This document shows positions 24,201-36,200 of a DNA stretch of 64,000 bases, piece by piece (the first letter of the stretch is position 1; each line of letters opens with the position of its first letter). Below the pieces are notes generated by a model. That model searched no databases, was not told the origin of the DNA, and saw only the letters and a program-made list of their open reading frames with translations. A program made the position numbers and the translations under genes. Origin of the DNA: Apostichopus japonicus (taxonomy: Eukaryota > Echinodermata > Holothuroidea > Aspidochirotida > Stichopodidae); the NCBI RefSeq assembly GCF_037975245.1, contig NC_092570.1:9881501-9945500 (forward strand). The letters run 5' to 3'.

Positions 24201-27200
24201 ATAGGAAAAAATTTAGCTTTCGTAAGAACATTACTATGATGAGATCACAGATATGCAACTATGGTGATCCACTGCCCATTAAGAGGCAATCAAATATATA
24301 TGGACAGTCAAAATAAAATAACATTTATCAACCATACCTTGAGTTAGGGACAAGATACTGATGAGAAGGGGGTGTTCCACTAACAGTGTAGATTGTTCTC
24401 TGCCAAAGGAGTATCGTTTAAATTGGATGTATTTGCTTGATTAATGGCAACCTTGGTAACTTGCATTAGGTTTGGAAATATTACTGACCTTGCTAGAACA
24501 AATTACTGCTTTCTATAGCTGTCATCATATCATTTCTCACAAATAAGAAAACTGTGCATACTGTACCCAACATGTAGTAAGTTACAAGCCATCCAAATTT
24601 TGCCGACAAGGTACATGTGGGGGAGGGGGAACATTCCCCCAAACATGATACTTGCTCCCATCCACAGGACCCCATCAGGAACCTGAGACACATTCCAGAG
24701 AAATCTCAGTGTAACTCATCTTTCTGACATGTATACTTTTGTACTCCAAAATCGCTTCCGTCAGAAACAATGTAAGAACTATTAAAAAGTGCTGAAGCTA
24801 GCTTATTGGGGCCCTGCACATTTGATTGATTACACAAAATACGTTATGAAGCAAGTTACCACCACTTTTGCCTGTTCATTTTTTCAAAACATTGCTAAGC
24901 TAGCCTCTGCAGTTGGTCACAAACAGCCAAGTCCGCCTCAAAATTGATCAATAGTTCCCTCTTCAAAAATGGTGAATGTACGACTGTGGGTATATGCACA
25001 TTAAAGTTTTGTCAAACTAATGAATTTTCACGCAAAAGTTAAAATTTAAAAGTTAATGTATAAAAGAACAAGTTGGTTCTCCAATGAAGCCTGTAATTAC
25101 GGGTTGGTAGGAAGTATTCCCTGTGACATTATTAAGCTATACGTTTAAGAGCTACTTTATATGTCGCGCACCAACATCATTACTGTTTGGTGCATAGCCT
25201 GTATGTTCAAGGATCGGCCTCTTGCGATCTGGCCTTCCGAGTGTTAACCTCTCAATACATTTCTGTAATTCTTTATAGAAGTATTTCTGTCTTTATTTGG
25301 ACATTGAACAACATATTACCTGGTCGGTAACATTACATTCCCTACCCCCCTCCCCCTAAGTTTTCTTGTCATGTGCACTTTATACAAGTGTGTTTTTAGC
25401 TCCCTGGCAAACAAAATTTTTGCTTGCAGCCCACTTGTGTTATTGATGATATCTATATCTTTCTTGTCAAATGACACCCAAACCCACCTTACATTCAAGC
25501 AACTTACCAAATATCTGCCTGTTGTTCATCAGAGCAGAAAGGGATGGCTGTAGAATTTGGCGTGCTGAAAAAGCAAATTTCCTGCTCCCCTGGCATAGTA
25601 GCATACCACATCTTCTGGTACGGCTTTCCAACCACCAAGGAGCCTGACTCAGATTCATGCAACTCAAAATGTATATCCATACACACTTCTCTCTCTGTAA
25701 AGACAAGATGACAAAAACATATTGAACAAAGTTTACTACAAGCCTCACATTATTTGGAGAGAGGGGGGGGGGGGTTAAATGTGTTAAAGAATTAAGTACC
25801 AGAGACCTGGGACATCAAGATTCAGGTTAGACCTCTTCAATTTGTCTTAAGTTTCTGATGAAAATGACATTATTCTTTGCCTCATATTTCTCTGGGTCCC
25901 CTATCCCCTCCCCCTCATCAGGTTTTCTTGTTCTCTTCTTTTCACAATCGGGTTTTTTTAAGGTTTATTACCAATTTACCAGAGTTGTACCAATTGTATG
26001 AAGTATTACTCAAAGAAGGTTATAATGTATTAAGGGATTCTCTCCAGATGAGGTCATATGCAGTTGGATAGGCTAAAATGACAATTTAGGATGAAAGGGA
26101 TGAGGGCTTATTTTTCTCAGTTTCATTTTTACTGTAAACTTCAGACGTACCGTACTGAACTACAGGTAACTTTGATCAGGTTTTGAACACCTACTATTCA
26201 GTAGTATGGTATATGTTGTACTGCTTGTGTTGGCATACAGTAGCTGCAGATGAAGTTATTCTGCAAATTGTCAATTGAAACACAGTGTAGAAATTTACAT
26301 TTTATCAGCATTTAAAAGGACAAAGTGTAGGTCACCAGATCACAATTGAAATCAGTCATCAACCAATACATCCAACTTGTGACAGGAAGCTATACCCATT
26401 GAACTCTAGAAAGTAACTTTCATTGTCAACAGGATACAAAACTTGCAATATCAGTACACTGCCATGCATCGACTGGTATACAGTCGTTTCACTTTCGGAG
26501 AAACAATACTGTAGGTCTCGATGACTTGAAGTATTCACTTTACCTGGATTCCCCTCGACCTGTTACTACAGATAACCCTTTGGGGAACATTCAATACTAG
26601 ACTTACTTAATTGTTAAGAGTAAAATTGACTTGTGTTGCAACTCTACAGTACATGTACACAGACTTCACCACATCAAAAGAATGGTTGGGGTAGAGGAAG
26701 TAGGGGTGTAGCCAGGGGGGTAGGAATTGCTTCCAAAAAGATGGGGGCAAAACATCAGAGGGGCACTTTCTCATTCCACAACCACCACTCGTTATGCTAT
26801 GAACCGATACACACTGGCAGTATCACTCAAATAAATATGATGTGTTAGTATGCTACTGTATCAATACTATTTATTGAGATTTTTTGTTAACCGTGCTACA
26901 AAAAAATATGGGATGCCATTTTGAAAATAGCATGTAAAGACTAAAAATAAATTATTAAAATTAAATATTAAAATTAACAAAGGCTTGAGATTTCCAAAAC
27001 ACAGTTCTTTATCAAAGGGGCACATTTTATTTGCCAGTAGGGCACATTTGCTATTTTGGAAAAAAAGTGGGGGCACGTGCCCCCCCGCTCCTTTCCCCCT
27101 GGGTGTAGCAGACTGAACTGTTAGCGGAAACTAAGGAAACAATGTACAAACACCTGCGTGACAACCCCATCAACGCAATGACACAGTGAGCACTCCATAG

Positions 27201-30200
27201 TCTTGAGCTCTAGGTGCCCCTATCATGCCTTGGCAAAAACATCATCTGTCACTGCCATGCCCTCTCAATCAAGTTGCCTTGTATGCCCTCAATAATATCT
27301 CGACCAAGGATAAAAAATTGTACCAAAATGTAGCTATGTTTGTACCAGAAAATAGCTACTGTATCAAGTAGGCGTATCTATGCAGGTAACACATAGCTAG
27401 CTTTTACAGGAAATAATAAACCAATGCATACTGTATCTTTGCTCTGAAATGTCTCCCATGACCCTCAGCTCCTCTCAACTGTTAATTCTAGCTCATGTTG
27501 TAGCTTATTACTGCTTCCAGCAGCTTTGTTTCAGTTAATTGTGTACCTAATCATAGTTAAAGGGGTGATCTTATGGCACCCTGAGCTGTTGCTACAATCC
27601 CAGCTAACCATGATAATCTCATGGTGTGAAGAAAGTTTATTGTTAATATTTATATTGTACCCCACCTGTGTTATGTAGCCTCTGATTCTGTTGGCTAGAA
27701 AGTCCAAAGTCTATGTGACTTCAAAGACATTTTCTTTGCACATATTGTATAACCTTTATGCACTAAAACTTGCAGTTGTTGTACTAGGCCTATAGTTTCC
27801 CAGTTTGGAATGGACAAGAAAAACAGGAGCAACTCGGCCACTTTTATTAATTATATAGTACTATATAGTACTAGAGTTGACTTTCCATCCGTCTAGTAAC
27901 TTTGAACTTATCTTCAGAAGCTGATTAACTGCTGTTGACGTGAAACTCTAATACCAAATATCTCAAGTATCCAGTAATCTGAATCTCATTGAAGAGAACT
28001 GTTAACATTATTTCCCTTATCTGGAGCAGTAAGTCAATTAAACCTGATCTGCACCTTGTGTCAGGTTGTCTGGATCCTGGACATTTCCATTTCCAACGTA
28101 TACAATTAGCGATCATAAGACGCAATTCTATTTAAATCCGCACCATCACCTACGAGAATCGATTTGACATTAGTCTTTAAACAGCAAATCTTCTGACCGT
28201 AATATATGAAAGAAAATAAAGAGTACAAGTGGTAAAAAGAAAAAATAATAAAGGGTTGTAACTTCCCACTAAAGAATAGGTCAATGGCAAACTTGTGTAA
28301 GTTCCAAGGGAAAATGCATATTTCCAGTAGGATGCATATCACAAAGACGAGAGGATACTATATTCCAATCTTGCGGAGCCACAAGTGGTCATGGAATCGA
28401 AATCCGGAAAACTAAGGCAGGGTCGTCCATGACTCGAGGGATACACCAAAAGAACTACGATCAAGTGAGGGCGCACTATCAAAACAGCAAAAACTATCTT
28501 GATAGTATTGTGTCACTACAAACTTCTTGCCAAGAACCAAAATGGTGGCTATATGCCCAGATAAGGCTATGATGAATATGGAAGTTTTTTATAATAGCCA
28601 GGATGGAAGAGTAGAGTAACATAAAACAATCCCTGTGAAGGGTCTTCTCAAGAATAATAAGCCCACCGAATCCAAAATTTATCCAATACTGACTGGGGGA
28701 AAATTAACAAACACTAAAATAGAGGGTGCCTTTACTCGTTGCTTTAGACTTTTTAAGGCAAAATGTACCGAGCTGTTTAAGAAACATTACAGAGGTTGTA
28801 TGAAACAATTTATGGGTGAAAGATACCCACACAGCTAAAATATGGTATCATAGAATATTCAATACTGTTATGATGACTTCAGCAAGTACTGCTGTTGCCA
28901 TGGTAACCATTTTTTTTTATTTTTAAGATTGACTAACCAGAAGGAATGTTAGCTGTGATATCTCTACTTCTTCTTGACCTATGACCTCAAACCTTGATAG
29001 GAATGTGTTATTCTTGATTGAGACCAGTTTCATTACAACTTTTCTTTGGTTTCTGTGGTATAAATAGATTTCTGGTGTTCAGAAATTCATGATACACTGG
29101 CTTCAGCTTTTCAGTATAAATTATAGGGCATATTGTAACGTTAACTCGGTCTAAGATTTAGGGTATGGTGGGGGGGGGGAGGGTGCCTTAATATTCCCTA
29201 CTGAGGACTGGTGGTGGTATGGAAACAAATGCGGCTTCGATGGCAGTGTGTGTTAATAACGATGAGCCTTGAATCTCGCTATTACATGCGAAGAATATAA
29301 CACATAGATAAACAAGTAAAGAAAAAACGCTGAGATTTCGCAATCTATTACTATAATCAGCCACTGTACAGACAATTCATCGGCACGAAGCCTACAATGC
29401 TGAATAGAAAAACATGTACGAAGATGATCACAAACGAGGTCTCAATACCGAAGTAGAGTCCTATAACAATACGTACAAAAGTGTATAAAAGACGAATACA
29501 AAACAGATACAAATATGACCACAATGGTCGGAGCCAGGGCTACTACCAAACCAAACGATTCAGAACGGGAGCGAAGACTGATTCACAAGTCTCACAATCT
29601 GATCCAGCTGAGCTGATGAACAGACGTCACATGACCTGTAATACTTACATAACTGTCCACATGGAAGCACATGTGACTAAAAACAGTGACATGTAGCCTA
29701 GATAAATAGAGGGCGACAGATATGATGACCAACGGCATCACAATATTGTTCTCCACTGGCAGCTAAAACACATCAACTGCATGTACTTTAAGACAAATGA
29801 AGTGGGAAGTTGGTTTTCATTTGGAATTAATAGTTTTCATCAATGTGCATTTCTTTATTTATACACCAATGTATATCCCCACCAATTTTTCACTTATGTT
29901 TCACATTTAAAAGCAATACATGCAATAACATGGGGTACTTGCAAATAGCTGATACTTCTTTAAGCAAATTAATGATGATTCTGGAAATAAATTATCATGG
30001 CTAGATAGTGAGATTTGCTAAAGGCCTTCATAGTAATAGATGATACACTCCTCTGGTAGCAAATTCTGTGACCTTGATGAGGAAGAAGCAAACTTTGATG
30101 ATCGGATGAGTTGTTTATCCAGAGGTTCATCAATTTCTGTTTGGTGATCTTCTTCAATAGAGGTATCTTGATCTGAAATAATAATTTGAAAGTGTAAAAC

Positions 30201-33200
30201 AAGTAAAATCCCTCAGGATACCTCCTCTACCTGAAAGTGACCTACAGTTGCTTTATTGGGTTGGAATGTTTCTTTGTGTATATGAACTTCCTCTAACATA
30301 GATGTAGATTGAAGTCAATAAAACTTTCCAGGGCATCCTTTTATCAGTATATTTGTTACCTACACAATATTCATCCAAGGTGACAATGTAGTAAAGATGG
30401 AACAATTCCTATTCAGAGATGTCTGTGAATGACTGCTCACATTTTATGTGGGCCCAACAGACACTGACTATTCATTGCACAGAAAATAATTTTAGTCTTA
30501 GATATGAAAGCATGACATATACTGTAGCACAGTGAAGCCTCACTCAATTTAGAAAACATACAACTGATCTTTCTCAATTTCAAATTATGCCATCCTGCTA
30601 ACAGATTAAAGCTAAACTGATAATTTAACATCCTTTTTTGTTGATAGTCATAACAAACTTGCCTCATTTAATCTCTGACATGCAAAGAAACAGTATAATA
30701 CACTATCTAACGTTTTGTTATGAGATAGAGGACAAATATGATAACAAGATATCTCATGGTCTTATACAACTTCCTTCATTTCTCCAATTGTTTTAAAAAT
30801 TCATATCAAACCGCACTGCACAATTTCTAACAATTCTTCAATTCCTAATTTCATGTGTAGTCAGGTAAACTCATTTAACAAAATCATGCCTTAGAGGCAA
30901 CTACAGCACCTTCAAGACAGGATATATACCAGGATTAAGCATAAAAAGAAGATTTGGGAATAAAAAATAAAAAGGCCCTTTTTGCTCATCCTAAATCTTC
31001 TAGTTATGTAATACTTATTTATCATGTATTCACATACCAATGTAACTTCAAGCAGTTCAATTACATTGTATTCTAAGGGAAATTAGCTTTCAAAGTTCCA
31101 ACAAGTGAATTGATCCAAGAAGTGTTGCATCACCTCATTAAAACAATCTTTTATGTGTTTATTGACATAATTCTGTATATCATTACTGTTTAAATGAAGT
31201 CTGTATTGGTCCCAAATTATAGCATGCTATAATAACCAGAAGTACCAAGTAGTAGTAGTACCAAGTCAGTTAGCTTACCATCGTCCATCTGGCATGGTAT
31301 GTGATCTGTCAAACTCACAAGGACTGTCTCGATGCTATGGTGGGTTCTACATGCTGATTGGCAACAATCAAGTATCTGATTGTCAACCAAATGTTCCCTA
31401 AGCTAACTGGAAGCATCACGCTCCATTGTTTTTTGAGACATAAGGGAGGTTTGATATGGGTCTGTAATTCTACAGAATGTTGCGATCCAAGCCTGACTTC
31501 TTCAAGATTGGACGTACATGCGCGACTTTCAAGGCATCAGGCACAAAACCAGTTTCAAACATGGTATTGAGATGTTGGTGATGGCAGGAAGAGCAACTGG
31601 CGAACACTTCTTCAAGAAAAGGTGTCGGTATTTTGTCCAAATCGCAAGACTTGGTTCCAGGTGACTTGAGGATGATAGATTTGACATTGTCAATCGTTAC
31701 TGGACGAAGAGAATCAAGAACAGTAGTGTGATCAGCAGCTGACGTAGGATGGCCAGAACTAGCTTGGGTAGCTTCCAAGCTTGAACAGAGGTGATCCACC
31801 TTGTCCTTGTAGAAGTGGCTGGAATCATTCACAAATTGTTGAAGAGTTCATCTGTGCGCTGAAACCCTTTTTGAGAATCCCCTCGGCAATCCTCAACAGG
31901 ACCAGATTAATGTGTCGATTTGGCACATCAGAGACAGGATTGCACAACTTGACCCTGCAAAGTAAAGAGGTCACGGTGGATCACAAGTTTTGAAGAACGC
32001 AACTGATTTTCTAACTGTTTGCGAACGTGTTTCTCTTGAGCTATCTCCTCATTACACCACTTTGTGTTTGGTCTAATTTTGACCACTTTGATCTTTGCAT
32101 CTATAATGGAGCTGAAGCTTCATGAATGCAACGGGAAGAAACTGTTTTCTGATTAGCCTTAGACTTCTCGGTTTGCAGTTTGCAGAGAATTGCTACATGA
32201 TCAGAAATCCTTCTGCAACTCTGACATCTGAGAACACCAAGTCATCTAGCTGTGGTGACACGAAGAGGTCAAGTGTATGTCCGTGGTCATGCCTTGGCTC
32301 ATTGATGTGTTGGGTAAGTCCATGCGATTTCAGGAGAACGCTGAATGACTGAGTTTTGGCATTACTTGTGTCCTTTGTAGGTGGCTAGAACTTCATGTGC
32401 AACATCATACTGTGGGCCAGATAATTTGCACCATTCCTCAGCACAGGCAATAACCATTTAGACCAACTGATTGGGGTGAACTTTGTTAATAACCCATCCT
32501 TCCCAGCACAGTTGACTGTACATTTGTGAGAAGTCATCATGAAACTGTCAGAGAAAATAGCAAATAAAGCATAAAGCTGAAGGCATCAAACTTTATTAGT
32601 TCACGTATATATTCATATCCATAGCTTGTCGATATAGAGACCTTGGTGCAGTGAGGCACAACGGCTGCCTACCCAGTTTACTCGCCCATGGAATAGAGGC
32701 TAGGCCAAGTGAAGTCCACTTAAACATATATCCTAGTGTTATGGTAATTTGCACAAACCTTGTAGAGCTGCCCTGATTGTTTTATCAAAACCTCTTTATC
32801 TCTTATTGATTTGTGCAGGCCTAGCCTTAATGTACAGTTGATTATAGTTAGGCCATCAATCAAGAAATTTGGCAAAAGGATAAGTCTAGCAGCTATGCCA
32901 GTAAGCTAATCACTAGGGTTAGCCTGAGCATGTATGCCTTCTAAGTTCTAACGTCACCATGAATTAAGTTAGCCCAGGCCTAGGATGGTTTTGATTTTTA
33001 TTATGTTAAACTAAATGGAGCAACAACTAATGTACTTACTCGTTAGGCATAGGCTTACGTCTAGGCCTAATGAAACTAGTGATACACAAGTCAACCATAT
33101 TTTAACCGTTTTTTTTTCTTTTAGAACCCTGTCATTGCAGCAACTCCTCGATTAGAAGTCTAGGAATAAACAACATCGGATGTATCAACGTCTGATTGTC

Positions 33201-36200
33201 CGTAATATAAGGCCATCATAAACTAGGCCAAGCATAGGCATAGCCTATATTACTTGATAAGTCTAACGTCAACGAAGACTTTGGTTAGGCAGCTATATGT
33301 AATGCAATATTGCAATCCCAACCGGCGTTAGGCGTTACGATAGTCGAGCAGTACAACGTTGCAGCGTAGGCCTACGCATATAATCAACAGATACTTTGAC
33401 CTCATTTGCCTACTATGTTATACAACTGTACACATATATTTTACCACTTTTGGCTAAGTTATCCTATTCTTACCTTTGTCACCACGTTTTCTGATCATTT
33501 GGACTGCCATCTCCCTTAGATTGGAGCAATGTATGGGCTGTATAGCCCTTTATATACAGACAGTGCATTATCTAGTCTAGCTAGCTACAGTAGATATAAA
33601 CAAAGTTTGGGCCGGGTCAATGGTCACAAGAAGCAGCCCTATGATTGGTTAGTTGCCAAAAGTCAGGCATGTCCCCACAATCAATTAAAATACCAGTTTC
33701 ACTGCAATTTGACTGTAATGTGCAAGAGCTGTTTTGTTGGCATAGTAAATTATTAATCTTATGGTTCTTCTCCGCATTTTAAGCATCAATCACACCAGTC
33801 ATCCGAAAATGTGAGCAAAGGAAGCGAAAACAAGACATGAAAGACGGCCTATTAAGCAAGTCATGAATACTTGACTTTTCAGGTTTTGTTTTTCTTTTCT
33901 TAACAGGCAGTCTTGTGGGCTTGAGGAGGTGATAATGCTACATAGTAGTAAATGGCAGACTTACTAGTATAAACAATGACATTGGCATGTCTCTCCACTG
34001 ATCCCATGTTGTTCCATGCAACACACTTGAAGATACCCGAATCTGAAGACAGAGGGTAAGACAACTTTAGCACCTCGTGTTTAGAATCCAAGGACTTAAC
34101 ACGGCCGTCGTCAGTCATATTAATCTCCTTGTCATCTCTGTACCACTCGATGTAACAATAGTTTGTGGGTTTACAGAAGTTAATGGTATGTTCTTCTTCA
34201 GGATAAACAATTAGCTGCTCGCTGTAGTCTGTCCCAAAGAAATAGGGCTTCTCTGAAAATGAGGGGAGAGTATATATCGTTATAAACCTGCCAGAGTGGT
34301 CTTTCAGTATTGCAGCAAAATGTCTTCTGCTACTACATAGAGAATTGGACACAAAGGACACATTCGTTGTCCGAATCAGAAGTTCAAGCATTCAAACAAA
34401 ATATTTACACATCTAACTGAAGCCTACTGTACATTTTACTAATGGAAAATATGTTTTGGCAGCAACCTTTACTGTAAGTCTATTCTACTAAAAAAGGTTC
34501 ATTTGGAGCTGAATTACTTAAATCACACTCTCTGGAAGTGATAGTATGGTCTTTAAATGAAACCTGGTCCAGGCAGCTGAAAATCAAATTAAGTTACTTT
34601 CACTCCAATGAAATGACACCAAAGATAAATGATCCAATAATTTAACAAATTTTAATTATGAGCAACCACCATAGACTATGTGAATATTGCACAGTTTGGT
34701 TAGAATGATGAATGTTAATTACAACCCAAGAAACACTGCTGAGAACTTTGTGTAACCATGGCAACTGTGCTACTGTATGTTACACAATTGTTGCTAATGT
34801 AGACGGTCACAAAAACAAGAAAGCCAGCTGGAGGCTTAGTGATTCCTTGACAAATTTCGTAGGAGGACGGTTGCTGTAATAATTACAGTGGATCCACATA
34901 CCACATATGCAGTTCATTCCATCTTTACCTTTGATGATTACTGTACAGAAAGTCTCTAAATACAATGCTTATACCCTGCATTGTGTGACATCATGAATAA
35001 TTCATGATAGAGGAGTGATGTATATACATGTACAGTAGCATAGAACTGTGGTCCCAAATCATTGAATTAGACTTTCAACACACACATAGCTAGGATATTG
35101 AGGCAAGCAGATCAATATCCAAAGCCATTGTATGCAATAAGCTAACATATGACAAATTTGTCCATTTCTGTATAGACTAACAGGACTTCCAATTAGTTTA
35201 ACAAGGAAGTCAATACCATGTCATATAACTACAGTATGGCATTTCCTTCCAATGTCACCAACACACTGTTTGAAGCCTGTCATGAAGTTGCAATGCATAT
35301 GGTGTCTATCAAATGAATTTGATATCATTAGGAGAAATAAAACACCACCATATGGCTTTAAACATTATACTCTTACGATGGTGGTATGAATAATTGTCAC
35401 CAAGTTGCAAAACACTGTTAAATTATAGTTGCTTTATCATTACTTAAATGCCTTCAAGTTTTCAGATACTGGTCAGTTTCAAAGGATGCATGAACCGCCA
35501 TCTAACAGATCTGTCATTCTTCAATGGATATTGGATTGTCTTCAAAGAGCCATTCCTTAATAGCCCACCCCCACCCTCTCCCCCTTCCTTATCATACATG
35601 GGAATCCTTACAGTGTAATTTGCAGTTTATCATAAACTTCTAACCACAGAACTCTGTTCAGCATGTATTTTACACTGGAAATGTTAATTTTAAACTAGCT
35701 GTCGAGTTACTACTCTGCAAGTTCCAAATTTTGAAAGCCAATACCATTACCAGTCACACCACCCAGGACACACACACAATGGTTAAACCACAAACTTTAC
35801 CACTGTATTGTACTACAGTGCTACTACTGCACCTCTTACAGTATGTCATTCATCTAATTTCTTGCACAGGCTGCAGCTGAGCAAATGAGAAAACACACAA
35901 ACTCTGAAGAAGGTTTCTGAGTACAAAGATCAATATGAGTGAATTTACCAAGAATTCACGTATTTCATGCGTAGATATGCATTTTGTTACCAGTCTTTAT
36001 CTCTCTATATCTCTCTCTTTCTCTGAAGTTGTTTTGTGTAACTAGGAAAATTGATAAAATTAGCAGACATACCAGTGATGAGCTTACAAACATGTATATC
36101 TCCTCAAAACTAAGCACTTCCTTAAATTACAGTGGTTCAGTCCTGTTGATTTTGTGCAACAATTGAGATCCATTTCATTTCAAATTCTTATATTCATCTC

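Larger units (their letters stand above)
25695..33964 (-). other. Intron 2 of the TIR receptor gene (8.3 kb)
   Basis: Contains the MITE at 26713-27101, the LINE relic at 31275-32560 and the exon-like segment at 30018-30172. The remaining stretches show no coding or RNA signal that I could support. Confidence 0.55.

Noticed and set aside
31280..31400. Apparent exon with cysteines ending in a GATG|GTAAGC donor
   Set aside because: The reading continues the LINE reverse transcriptase (DHIPCQMDDGK), so the 'donor' is part of its codons.
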